A DNA stretch of 64,000 nucleotides from an uncultured Elusimicrobia bacterium (GTDB lineage Bacteria; Elusimicrobiota; Elusimicrobia; Elusimicrobiales; UBA9959), in the NCBI GenBank assembly GCA_903889965.1, contig CAISZM010000030.1, positions 1 to 64,000 of the forward strand, read 5' to 3'. Shown piece after piece: positions 9,745 to 17,788 of the stretch. The notes beneath the pieces are model-generated. The model was not told the origin of the DNA and did no database searches. It saw only the letters and a list, made by a program, of their open reading frames with translations. The stretch's first letter is position 1, and the number at the start of each line of letters is the position of its first letter. The position numbers and the translations under genes are program-made.

Positions 9745-9766
9745 TGATAACCGTCCGAACCGCGCC

Positions 9767-10975
9767 CTATTTTCCCTTCAGCGCCTCTATAAGCTTCGGC
9801 ACTATTTCGTGAGCGTCGCCCACTATACCATAGCGCGCCACATTGAATATCGGCGCGTTCGGATCCTTGTTGACGGCGACTATCACGTCGGAAGCCTTCA
9901 TCCCTACTATGTGCTGCACGGCGCCCGAGATGCCGAAAGCGAGATACAGTTTCGGCGAGACGGTGGTGCCGCTCTGGCCCACCTGGTGGTGTTTTTCCTT
10001 AAAACCGAGATCCACCGCCGCGCGCGAGGCCCCTACCACTCCTCCCAGCAGACCGGAGAGTTCCTCGAGCTGTTTAAATCTCTCCTTCGACTTCATGCCG
10101 CGGCCGCCCGACACTATGATATCGGCGCTCTCTATCCTGACGGTCCCCGTGTCGCCGGCCATGCTGCGCTCAAGCACTTTAACGCGACGCAGGCTGCGGT
10201 CGAGTTTAGCGGTCTCGCGCACCACAAGCGCGGATCGGCCGTGTACCGGCTCGTTTATCTTCATCACGTTGGGGCGCACGGTGGCCATCTGCGGCCTGGA
10301 ATTGGGGCTCAGGATATCGGCCATAATATTGCCGCCGAAGGCCGGGCGCGACTGCAGCAGCAGCCCGTCCTTTATGGCGAGGGCGGTGCAGTCGGCGGTC
10401 AGGCCCACGTACAAGGTGGAGGCCACGCGCGGGGCCAGGTCGCGGCCCTGTATGCTGGCGCCGTAAAGGATCACGGAAGGCTTGTGGCGGTTCACGAGGG
10501 AAACTATAACCGTCGAAAAGATATCGGTATTGTATTCAAAAAGTTCGTCGTGCTCCACCATGTAGATCTTGTCCGCGCCGTAGGGTCCCAGCTCTTTTTC
10601 ATAGCTGTGGTTTTTGTCGGTCAGGAGCACGGCGCAAAGGTCCTCGCCGAGCTCGTCCGCCAGCCTCCGCCCGGCGGAGAGCAGTTCCAGAACGACCTTC
10701 CTGATCTTCCTGGGCCCGGCCTTCGCCGCCCCGCCGCCGTCCGTCTCGGAGAGTTCCACGTAAACCCATACGCCCTTATAGCCGGTCAGGTCCCTGGCCG
10801 AAGCTTCTTCGCGGGTTATGGTTATCGCCTGCACCGGGCAGACCTGTACGCAGGCGCCGCACAGCGTGCACGCCTCGTTCATAACGGCTTTTTTATCCGA
10901 CATGCTGACGGCGGCAAAAGGACAGACAGGCACGCACTTTGAGCAGCCTATACATTTTTTTGAAACCTCGATCAT
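9767..10975 (-). CDS. etfA: Electron transfer flavoprotein alpha subunit with N-terminal ferredoxin domain
   Basis: This 402-residue protein fuses a two-cluster ferredoxin to EtfA. The first ~60 residues hold two 4Fe-4S motifs, CIGCSKCVPVCP (Cys8, 11, 14, 18) and CTLCGACVQVCP (Cys36, 39, 42, 46). The EtfA N-terminal domain follows. The FAD-binding C-terminal domain carries HQVGQSGTTVSPKLYLAFGI and DPNAPIFNVARYGIVGD. EtfAB shuttles electrons between acyl-CoA dehydrogenases and other carriers. Fused ferredoxin domains are known in EtfA proteins from anaerobes, such as the caffeyl-CoA reductase complex of Acetobacterium. etfB and an acyl-CoA dehydrogenase lie immediately upstream. Use of the clusters in bifurcation is an inference. 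Confidence 0.95.
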   Translation of the reverse strand: MIEVSKKCIGCSKCVPVCPFAAVSMSDKKAVMNEACTLCGACVQVCPVQAITITREEASARDLTGYKGVWVYVELSETDGGGAAKAGPRKIRKVVLELLSAGRRLADELGEDLCAVLLTDKNHSYEKELGPYGADKIYMVEHDELFEYNTDIFSTVIVSLVNRHKPSVILYGASIQGRDLAPRVASTLYVGLTADCTALAIKDGLLLQSRPAFGGNIMADILSPNSRPQMATVRPNVMKINEPVHGRSALVVRETAKLDRSLRRVKVLERSMAGDTGTVRIESADIIVSGGRGMKSKERFKQLEELSGLLGGVVGASRAAVDLGFKEKHHQVGQSGTTVSPKLYLAFGISGAVQHIVGMKASDVIVAVNKDPNAPIFNVARYGIVGDAHEIVPKLIEALKGK

Positions 10976-11010
10976 CGCAGTTTTCTCCTTAGGATCGCAG
11001 CCTGCCGCGC

Positions 11011-11799
11011 CTACTCTATAAAGTGCTCGCCGCGCATTATTTCCAGGATCTTGCGCGCACCTTCCTGCCCTGAGCCGGAGAACATGGCGGCTTTCTCCTT
11101 TTGCGCCGGCGGGTAAATTTTATTGACCTGGGTAGGCGAGCCCTTTAACCCGAGGTACTGGTCCTCGGCGCCTATATCCGCGGCGCTCCAGACGTGGAAA
11201 GGTTTTTTGAGGGAGCCGTGCACGGCCGGGAAGGACGGGTACCTGGCAACGTACTCCCTGTCCATGATCATCGTCAGCGTCACCGGCGCCTTGGCTTCCA
11301 CCGTTTCATGGCCGCCGTCTATCAGGCGGCGCGCTATTATCCGGCGTCCGTCCACCTCGACGCTCTCGCAAAACGTTATCTGGGCCATGCCAAGCTGCTG
11401 CGCAACTCCGGGACCGGTCTGGGCGGTATCGCCGTCTATGGCCTGCATGCCGCAGAATACCATATCCGTCTTGCCTATCTTTTTTATGGCTTTAGCCAGG
11501 GCATAAGAAGTGGCCCAGGTATCGGAGCCCGCAAAAGCCATGTCGGAGAGCAGCACGCCCTCGTCCGCACCAAGCGCCATAGCCATCTGCACCACGCTCT
11601 TGGCCTGCGGGGGCCCCATGGAAAGCGCCGTAACCTTGAAATTATGCTTCTTCTTCAGCTCCAGCGCGGCCGCGAGCGCGAAATGGTCGTACGGGTTTAT
11701 GATGCTGGGCACCCCCGCACGGATCAGCGTGCCGGTTTCCATGTTTATCTTGACCTCTGTAGTGTCCGGCACCTGCTTTACGCAAACTACGATATTCAT
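11011..11799 (-). CDS. etfB: Electron transfer flavoprotein beta subunit
   Basis: This 262-residue protein starts NIVVCVKQVPDTTEVKIN, the typical EtfB N-terminus. It also contains PSIINPYDHFALAAALELKK and the nucleotide-binding segment CGMQAIDGDTAQTGPGVAQQ. EtfB forms the heterodimer with EtfA and binds AMP in ordinary ETFs or a second FAD in bifurcating ones. By eye the N-terminal region reads more like ETFs of anaerobes than mitochondrial-type EtfB, which is a soft observation. A good AGGAG site precedes the ATG. The gene sits between the acyl-CoA dehydrogenase (19 bp) and etfA (35 bp). Confidence 0.96.
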   Translation of the reverse strand: MNIVVCVKQVPDTTEVKINMETGTLIRAGVPSIINPYDHFALAAALELKKKHNFKVTALSMGPPQAKSVVQMAMALGADEGVLLSDMAFAGSDTWATSYALAKAIKKIGKTDMVFCGMQAIDGDTAQTGPGVAQQLGMAQITFCESVEVDGRRIIARRLIDGGHETVEAKAPVTLTMIMDREYVARYPSFPAVHGSLKKPFHVWSAADIGAEDQYLGLKGSPTQVNKIYPPAQKEKAAMFSGSGQEGARKILEIMRGEHFIE

Positions 11800-11818
11800 G
11801 CGTTTTTCTCCTTGAAAT

Positions 11819-13459
11819 TTATTTGGCCTTAAAAGCCTGCTTCAGCTTTAGAGCGACCAGGTCCATGTCGGCCAGCATTCCCTTCTGCGCGGCCTGAACG
11901 GCATCGATATTTACCGCGTCGGAAAGCGTACCGGCGTTTTCAGCCACTCCGAGCACCAGCGCCAGGCCTTCCGCGGCGGCGGCAAGGGCGGTCTCACGGG
12001 CGAATATCCTTGCCATAGCCTGCCAGCCCTGTTTATCGAACCGCACCGTCTCGCTGTATTTGTCCGCGGCGGCGGCGCGGGAGAAGCAGGCGGCCACCTC
12101 TGCGGCGGCTATCAGTTTTCCCAGCTTAAAAGTCACGTGCTGGTGCCGGGTAAGCTTCTGAACGCGGCATTCTTCCATTACGGCGCCCAGCGCCCGGAGC
12201 GCCAGCGCCGAAGCGTGCGCGCCGGTGTCCGGATTTTCAGCGTGCAGCGCGTCCATCTTATCCGCCATGTCAAAGTAATAGCGGCCACGCGTTTTAAGAT
12301 GCTCCTGCCAGCGGCCGCGGTAAATGGTCATTTCCATTATCTCGCTGGTGCCCTCGTAAATGCAGGTGATCTTCACGTCGCGCTTGATCTTCTCCACGGG
12401 GAAATCCTTGGTGTAGCCGTACCCGCCCAGCGCCTGTATGGCGTCCTCGGCCGCATGGTTGCCGGCCTCGCTGGCGGAATATTTCGCTATCGAACCTTCG
12501 GTCTGCAGGCCGTGCTCGCCGCCATCCAGGCGGTTAGCCGTCTCCTCTATGTAGGAACGCGCGGCTTCCAGGCGCACGGCGTTGGGGACTATAAGCTTGT
12601 GCGTGTAGCCCTGCTTTTCAGAAAGCGGGGTTCCGGCCTGTATGCGCTGCTGACTGTAGCGTACCGCCTGTTCCAGGGCCTCCGAGCCGGCGCCAAGTCC
12701 GAAGGCGGCCACCATCAGCCGGGTGTAGCCGAACACCGCCTGAGCCTGCAGCAGCCCTTTCCCCTCCTCCATGCCTATCAGGTTCGCGGCCGGCACCAGT
12801 ACATTGTCCAGCGAGAGCCCTGCGGTGTTGGAGAGGCGTATGCCGTGTTTATCCTCGTGCTTATTGGGCGAAAAACCTTCCATATCCTTTTCCACTATGA
12901 ACCACGACGGTCCGCCCGGGGCCATGGCCAGCACCGTGTACATGTCGGCGACTCCGCCGTTGGATATCCATTGTTTGTTCCCGGTTATGCGGTAGCCGGT
13001 TATCCTGCCGTTGGCGACCACGTGCTCGGCGCGGGTGCGCAGGTTCACCAGGTCCGAACCGGCGTCGGCCTCGGTGGCGGCGTAGGCCACCAGCAGTCTC
13101 TCGGAAGCGATGCGGCGCAGCCACTTTTCCTTCTGTTCCACGGTGCCCCCGACATTAAGCGGGTCGGTGCCCAGGAAAGTTGCGAATACACCCGTGGCTA
13201 TTCCCAGGTCTATGCGGGCCAGCGCCTCGCAGATCCTGTAAATGTCATAGGACCCCCCGGACACCCCGCCGTATTCCTCGGGTATCATAAGCAGGTGGAC
13301 GCCCAAAATAGCCGGATCGTACATTTCCTTCAGGATGTCGGCCGGGAACTCGTTTTTCGCGTCCAGTTCCCGGATAAGGTCGTAAGGTATGCGCCTTTTG
13401 GCGTACGCCATCAGGCTGTCCAGCATTAAATTACGTGAAATAGCGTCTATGCTTGCCAT
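11819..13459 (-). CDS. Acyl-CoA dehydrogenase
   Basis: This FAD-dependent acyl-CoA dehydrogenase is about 546 residues. The FAD/substrate signature is present as AYAATEADAGSDLVNLRT. The catalytic-base region is KRDVKITCIYEGTSEIMEMT, with Glu in the IYEGT position. The protein is longer than the classic ~380-residue dehydrogenases; the extra ~130 C-terminal residues form a helical extension seen in several longer subfamilies. The ORF track starts at a TTG. I prefer the ATG three bases later (13459), because GGAG is better spaced from it. Cotranscription with etfB and etfA indicates that electrons from acyl-CoA oxidation (or to enoyl-CoA reduction) pass through that ETF. The acyl substrate is not known. 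Confidence 0.93.
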   Translation of the reverse strand: MASIDAISRNLMLDSLMAYAKRRIPYDLIRELDAKNEFPADILKEMYDPAILGVHLLMIPEEYGGVSGGSYDIYRICEALARIDLGIATGVFATFLGTDPLNVGGTVEQKEKWLRRIASERLLVAYAATEADAGSDLVNLRTRAEHVVANGRITGYRITGNKQWISNGGVADMYTVLAMAPGGPSWFIVEKDMEGFSPNKHEDKHGIRLSNTAGLSLDNVLVPAANLIGMEEGKGLLQAQAVFGYTRLMVAAFGLGAGSEALEQAVRYSQQRIQAGTPLSEKQGYTHKLIVPNAVRLEAARSYIEETANRLDGGEHGLQTEGSIAKYSASEAGNHAAEDAIQALGGYGYTKDFPVEKIKRDVKITCIYEGTSEIMEMTIYRGRWQEHLKTRGRYYFDMADKMDALHAENPDTGAHASALALRALGAVMEECRVQKLTRHQHVTFKLGKLIAAAEVAACFSRAAAADKYSETVRFDKQGWQAMARIFARETALAAAAEGLALVLGVAENAGTLSDAVNIDAVQAAQKGMLADMDLVALKLKQAFKAK

Positions 13460-13474
13460 CAAATTCTCCTGTGT

Positions 13475-14971
13475 TTATGCCCCCGGCTGGCCGCACCCCG
13501 CGGCCTCCAGGTAACCCCTGACCTCGCCGGATATCTTTTGGGAGTAAGCCCGGTCCTCCAGGCCCTCCGCGTTTATAAGGACGTTCTCGGCGGCGCAGCG
13601 TATGGCGGCTTCCAGCAGGTAGCGCGCGCTGCGGTAATCGGATCTCACCTGCGGCGAAACCGAGGCGGCACAGACGTCCAGCCCGGCCAGGGCCTCGGAG
13701 GCCAGGCGGGCGGTGCGCAGCGGCACCTCGGCGGCGTGCTTCAACGCGGCCTGCATGCGCGCCTTGCGCTCCGGTGCGTCCTTCGGAAGCTTAAGAGCCT
13801 CCATAAAACCGTCGAAAGAGGCCGAATCTTCGGCGACGCATCTCTGCAGGGCGGCCTTGTGCCCGCCGAGGCTCTCGAGCAGAGAACGCAGCGCCGGCTT
13901 TTTGGCTTCCTCCAGTTTTTTACCCCTGAGCGTTATGCCGAGGGCCATCTGACCCAGCGCGCAGCCCATGGCGCCGCTCACCGCTCCGGCGGAACCGCCC
14001 CCGGGAGTGGGATCGGTATTGGCAAGCGCGTCCACGAAAAGGTTCGCTCCCGCCTGCCAGGAGCTCAGCAGTTTCAGAAGCTTGGTTTCCAGCACCTGCC
14101 CGTCTTTTTTAAAATCCTTTACCCGCAGGGCCTCGACCGCGTAATCGGTGATGGCGTCCTGCGTGGTCAGCCCTATAAGCTCCGTACCGGTAACGGCTAT
14201 GTTGCGGGGGCCGAGTTCTTTCTCCATCTCGTCCATCACGCGCTTCAGGCTGGTAACGCGGTAATCGGTAAGGACGGTGGACATCTGCACCTGTCCTTTT
14301 GATTCAAGGAATATCTCCTTGGCCCTCAGGGACGGCAGGCCGCCTCCGGAAGTGCGTATCTTTTTAGCCAGCCCCTTGGCGAATTCCATGTCGGTGGTGG
14401 CCAGGTTCACATTAAAATTGACTATCTGGTTCCTCGCCCCCACGGCCGTGGCGCCCGCGGTAGGATGTATGCGGTTAGGTCCGAAATCCGGCACGCGTTC
14501 GGGGTTGGTGCCTATCTCGGTACGCAGCCCCTCGAACTGTCCCTTTCGCACCTTGGCCAGGTCGCGCCGGTTTTCGCTTCGGGCGGCCCTGTCATAAAGG
14601 TAAACCGGGATATTCAGCTCCCTGCCTATACGCTCGCCTGCGGCTTCCGCCAGCTTCACGCATTCCTCTATGGTGGAGTCCATTATAGGGATGAAGGGGA
14701 CCACGTCCGTGGCGCCCATGCGGGGATGCTCCCCCTTATGGAAATTGAGGTCTATAAGCTCGGCGGCTTTCTTCGTCACCGCGAACATAGCGTCCGCGGC
14801 GGTTTCAACCGGGGCGATAAAAGTCAGCACGGTGCGGTTATGATCGGCGTCCTTCTCCACATCCAGCACCAGCACCCCCGGGACGGCCCTGGCGGCGTCT
14901 ACTATGGCTTCGATCTTCGAGATATCCCTTCCCTCGCTGAAATTCGGAACGCATTCCACGAATTTTCCCAC
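13475..14971 (-). CDS. ftcD: Bifunctional glutamate formimidoyltransferase / formimidoyl-THF cyclodeaminase
   Basis: This 498-residue fusion carries two enzymes. Residues 1 to ~295 are the glutamate formimidoyltransferase, with VECVPNFSEGRD at the start and NPERVPDFGPNRIHPTAG in the middle. Residues ~310-498 are the cyclodeaminase, with DPTPGGGSAGAVSGAMG. Together they move the formimino group from N-formimino-glutamate to tetrahydrofolate and convert it to methenyl-THF plus ammonia. This completes the pathway of hutH-hutU-hutI about 10 kb downstream on the same strand. Mammals have the same fusion, whereas many bacteria keep the domains separate. It starts at GTG behind a strong GGGAGG ribosome site. 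It is the first gene of the long minus-strand run. Confidence 0.95.
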   Translation of the reverse strand: MGKFVECVPNFSEGRDISKIEAIVDAARAVPGVLVLDVEKDADHNRTVLTFIAPVETAADAMFAVTKKAAELIDLNFHKGEHPRMGATDVVPFIPIMDSTIEECVKLAEAAGERIGRELNIPVYLYDRAARSENRRDLAKVRKGQFEGLRTEIGTNPERVPDFGPNRIHPTAGATAVGARNQIVNFNVNLATTDMEFAKGLAKKIRTSGGGLPSLRAKEIFLESKGQVQMSTVLTDYRVTSLKRVMDEMEKELGPRNIAVTGTELIGLTTQDAITDYAVEALRVKDFKKDGQVLETKLLKLLSSWQAGANLFVDALANTDPTPGGGSAGAVSGAMGCALGQMALGITLRGKKLEEAKKPALRSLLESLGGHKAALQRCVAEDSASFDGFMEALKLPKDAPERKARMQAALKHAAEVPLRTARLASEALAGLDVCAASVSPQVRSDYRSARYLLEAAIRCAAENVLINAEGLEDRAYSQKISGEVRGYLEAAGCGQPGA

Positions 14972-15018
14972 AAAATCCTCCCTGAAAGCCGCATGGTAAG
15001 GGCGGCGTTTACATATAA

Positions 15019-15033
15019 ATTATACTAATTATA
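15019..15033 (-). promoter_or_regulatory. Candidate -10 elements upstream of ftcD
   Basis: Two overlapping-scale TATAAT hexamers occur on the minus strand, at 15024-15019 and 15033-15028. They lie about 50 bp upstream of the ftcD GTG in an AT-rich patch inside otherwise GC-rich sequence. No good TTGACA-like -35 sits at 16-18 bp from either. The promoter call therefore rests on the -10 hexamers and on position at the head of the gene run. Confidence 0.4.
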
Positions 15034-15050
15034 AGGGGGACGGACAGAGA

Positions 15051-15133
15051 ACGCGGGCCGCAAATGCGAAAACCCGCTTTTGGCGGGTTTTCGCTTCCCC
15101 TTATTTCGGGGAGTTCACATTTGGCGGCCGCGT
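15051..15133. other. Composite palindrome, predicted three-way-junction structure
   Basis: An outer imperfect stem pairs 15051-15070 (ACGCGGGCCGCAAATGCGAA) with 15114-15133, with two single-base bulges and one mismatch. Inside are two hairpins. One is aacccgc/gcgggtt (15071-15077 with 15083-15089). The other is a C4/G4 stem (15097-15100 with 15108-15111). The first inner hairpin can instead extend to a perfect 12-bp stem, 15066-15077 with 15083-15094, by invading the outer stem. It lies downstream of the epimerase and upstream of ftcD on the minus strand, so it probably ends the epimerase transcript. The T-run after the hairpin is short (ATTTG). Its complexity exceeds that of an ordinary terminator. 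Confidence 0.6.
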
Positions 15134-15236
15134 ATTAGCGGCGCCGAGGATAGTATGGCAGAAAACTATTGACTTGTCAAGGGGTACGCCGCATCTCCCT
15201 TTTCCCGGATCTTCCCGAACCCGGCTTCGCGGGGAT

Positions 15237-16319
15237 TCAGCGGCCGCGCGGCCGGATCCCGATGCCGGCTTTTATCCCCGCCAGGGAATACACCCCGTCG
15301 TCTGAAAGGAAAGCGCCGCCTGTCATGCCGCTGTCCTTTATAAAGAAAGGCGTATCCAGGTCTATAAAATCGAAACCTCCGAGCCCCCCGGCGAACTGCG
15401 CCGCCGCGGCCGAAGCCAGCTCGCTCTCCACCATCTCACCCATCATAAGTTTTATCCCTTTGGCGCGGGCCAGCGACCACACCTCCCGCGCCCGCAGGAA
15501 CCCCAGCTTGGTGAGTTTTATGTTAACGGCGCTGACCGCTTTTTTACGTATCAGTTCAAAAACATCGTCGAGCGAATAGGCCGACTCGTCCGCGCATACC
15601 GGCATCGCCAGCCTCCTGGTCAGGTAGGCAAGGCCTTCGACGTCTTCCTTGGCCACCGGCTGCTCCACCACCGCCGGCCTTATGCCGCGCCGGGCCAGGT
15701 CTTTTATGAATTTTTCCGCCTCTTTGGCGCCGTAGGCGCAGTTGGCGTCCAGGTAAATGGCGCAGCCCGGCGCGGCCTTTTTAACCGCCTCCAGGCGCTT
15801 AAAATCCTCGTCCATGTCGCGGCCCGTCTTAACCTTGAAGATACTAAAGCCCCTGCGCCTCATTTTTTTCGTAAATTCGTACGCCGTCGCGGCCCCTCCT
15901 ATCACTACGGTGATGTCCGTCTTCAGCTCGGGGGACCTGCCGCCGAAGAATTTCCACAGCGAAACGCCCTGCAGGCGGCAGGCGAGGTCGAGTACGGCCA
16001 TCTGCGCCGCGGCGAGCGCGGCCCGGTTCCCGCCCAGTTCCCCCTCAAGCAGGCACAGCGCTCCGAGATAATCCGCCGCGTCGCGCCCGGCCAGCAGGGC
16101 GCCGGCCCGCTCTAGGCTTTGCGCTGTGCGGCCGCGGGTTTCACCGGTGATGTGGGTGGCTATCGCCGCCTCGCCGTAGCCGGCGGCGCCCCCGTGCGCC
16201 TCCAGGCGGAAGACCAGGTTTTCAAGACGGCTATGACTCCCGCTTGAAATAGTAAAGGGCATGAACAGCTCCGCGTTCAATTCCTTCACGGAAAATTTTT
16301 TAAGTATCCCGTCTTTCAT
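15237..16319 (-). CDS. Dipeptide epimerase (enolase superfamily)
   Basis: This 360-residue protein belongs to the muconate-lactonizing branch of the enolase superfamily. It shows the KxK base motif (FKVKTGRD), three metal ligands in order (YLDANCAYG, VVEQPVAKED, CADESAYS) and the second catalytic lysine (NIKLTKLGFL). This arrangement is typical of L-Ala-D/L-Glu and related dipeptide epimerases. Those enzymes invert the C-terminal residue of small dipeptides, often ones released from peptidoglycan. The exact dipeptide cannot be read from sequence. It lies 115 bp downstream of the alpha-amylase terminator and upstream of the composite palindrome, so it is probably a single-gene unit. Confidence 0.85.
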   Translation of the reverse strand: MKDGILKKFSVKELNAELFMPFTISSGSHSRLENLVFRLEAHGGAAGYGEAAIATHITGETRGRTAQSLERAGALLAGRDAADYLGALCLLEGELGGNRAALAAAQMAVLDLACRLQGVSLWKFFGGRSPELKTDITVVIGGAATAYEFTKKMRRRGFSIFKVKTGRDMDEDFKRLEAVKKAAPGCAIYLDANCAYGAKEAEKFIKDLARRGIRPAVVEQPVAKEDVEGLAYLTRRLAMPVCADESAYSLDDVFELIRKKAVSAVNIKLTKLGFLRAREVWSLARAKGIKLMMGEMVESELASAAAAQFAGGLGGFDFIDLDTPFFIKDSGMTGGAFLSDDGVYSLAGIKAGIGIRPRGR

Positions 16320-16370
16320 GCTTTCTCCTTGATTACCAAAAGCCCCGGCGCGGGCGGGAACGGAGCCGGG

Positions 16371-16419
16371 AAAAGAAAAAGGCGGCGGAACCTCCCGCGC
16401 CTTCCGGCCTTCCGCCGCT
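16371..16419 (-). terminator. Rho-independent terminator after the alpha-amylase gene
   Basis: The 9-bp stem GCGGCGGAA/TTCCGCCGC (16382-16390 with 16410-16418) is followed on the minus strand by TTTTTCTTTT (from 16380 to 16371). It starts 15 bp after the amylase stop codon. The hairpin, U-run and position are all as expected for an intrinsic terminator. Confidence 0.85.
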
Positions 16420-16433
16420 CCAGGTCTCCGTCC

Positions 16434-17681
16434 CTACATCTTCGTCCATACGGCACAGGAAGGACCTTCGGCAGCCAGTTTCCACCCGGCCCCGGGAGAC
16501 CAGTCCTTGTCGCCGAGTTTTAAGGCCACTTTCGAATCTATCACCGCGGCGTAAAGCCCCTGCTCGGCTTTAAGTATGCTGACGCTGCTGGTGGAAGTTA
16601 TCCCCGCGTCGCGGCGGATCTTTATCAGCGCGGAAATAGAGTCCTTCATCCCCCAGTCGAAGAAATGCGGCCAGTAAACGCAGGGGATCCCGGGATGCGT
16701 CAGGATGTAGGCGTATCCGGCTATCACCTTGTCCGCGGGAAAAGGCCAGGCGTTATCCTTCAGCCTGGCCCCGGGGCTGGGACCGGTGTCATGGTTATCG
16801 ATAAAAGTGACCGCGTTGGCCGGCCACCAGCCTATTAACCCGGATGGTTTATTATTGGAATCCGCCAGGCGCCAATATTCCCCGGTTTTCACGGCCTGCT
16901 GCAGTATGCCTTTAGTGGTGAAATCGAAAACCTTTACCTCCCCGTTAACGGACTGCATCCAGTCGCATAAAGCCTGCCTGTGGGCGTCGGGATTATTCAG
17001 ATCCAGGTCATCCCAGATCTCCGCCACCGCGAAAGAGGGGTTTGTGGCGCGGTTATAGCCCAGCAGGTAGCCGGGCCCGTAGCCCCGGGCGTAATCATAA
17101 CGCCAGCCGTCGTAGCCGATATTATCCTTAAGCCCGTTCATCCAGGCCTTTATGGACTCCTGCACATAAACCTTGGTGTGGTCTATGTCACGGGCGAAAG
17201 GAACCCCTTTGCCCGTATCCGGGGCCCCTTTTCCGGAGCCCCACTCGTCGTCGGAGCATATTGAATCCGCTCCCCAGGCGGGCTCCGTAAAATCGGCCCA
17301 GCCCTTCGTCCCCACGCGGTGGTTCACCACTATGTCCGCGATAACGCGTATACCGGCCGAGTGGAGGGCCCGGACAGCGGAGGAGAGCTGTGCGGCGGTG
17401 CCGTAGCTGGAATCCTCCGAGTTAAGCTTGCGCGGCATGTAGCCCTCGGGGGCAGACGAATCGTTGGAAGGGGGCAGCCAGATCAGGTTTATGCCGGCCC
17501 GTGAAATTTCTCCGGCTTTGCCCCCGACCTCGTTCCACCACGGAGATTTTTTCCAGGAGGTCCAGTGGAAGCCCTGGAGCATCACCGCGGATTCCCCCCT
17601 TTGCACGGCGCAAAGAGGCGGGCTCTGCCACAGCAGCAGTCCCGCGCATACCAGCGCCGCACGTAAGAGGTTTTTAAACAT
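16434..17681 (-). CDS. Secreted plant-type alpha-amylase (GH13)
   Basis: This 415-residue protein has a signal peptide (hydrophobic AALVCAGLLLWQ near the start) followed by a GH13 barrel. The conserved regions are present. Region I is DIVVNH. Region II is GWRYDYARGY with the nucleophile Asp. Region III is AEIWDD with the acid/base Glu. Region IV is FIDNHDTG. Segments such as GYMPRKLNSEDSSYG, VFDFTTKGIL, GYAYILTHPGIPC and the short C-terminal beta domain read like plant alpha-amylases rather than Bacillus enzymes. It should cut internal alpha-1,4 bonds of starch or glycogen outside the cytoplasm. A TTGACA lies about 33 bp upstream, but no good -10 follows it. Confidence 0.92.
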   Translation of the reverse strand: MFKNLLRAALVCAGLLLWQSPPLCAVQRGESAVMLQGFHWTSWKKSPWWNEVGGKAGEISRAGINLIWLPPSNDSSAPEGYMPRKLNSEDSSYGTAAQLSSAVRALHSAGIRVIADIVVNHRVGTKGWADFTEPAWGADSICSDDEWGSGKGAPDTGKGVPFARDIDHTKVYVQESIKAWMNGLKDNIGYDGWRYDYARGYGPGYLLGYNRATNPSFAVAEIWDDLDLNNPDAHRQALCDWMQSVNGEVKVFDFTTKGILQQAVKTGEYWRLADSNNKPSGLIGWWPANAVTFIDNHDTGPSPGARLKDNAWPFPADKVIAGYAYILTHPGIPCVYWPHFFDWGMKDSISALIKIRRDAGITSTSSVSILKAEQGLYAAVIDSKVALKLGDKDWSPGAGWKLAAEGPSCAVWTKM

Positions 17682-17788
17682 CCGTATATCTAGTTTTGCA
17701 GATTTAAAAGTGTTGTCAAGGGTCCAACGGGTCGATGGAGCCGGAAAAGCGGCCCCGCCGGGCTCTTCCAGGATCCCAGAACCGGAAT

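Noticed and set aside
7159-9747. 862-codon plus-strand ORF opposite the sensor kinase and cyclase
   Set aside because: It is antisense to two well-supported genes, has no recognisable domain and shows the Arg/Gly/His-rich make-up of shadow frames.
17714-17719. Promoter for the alpha-amylase from a TTGACA at this place
   Set aside because: No TATAAT-like element lies at 15-19 bp, so I do not list it as a feature.
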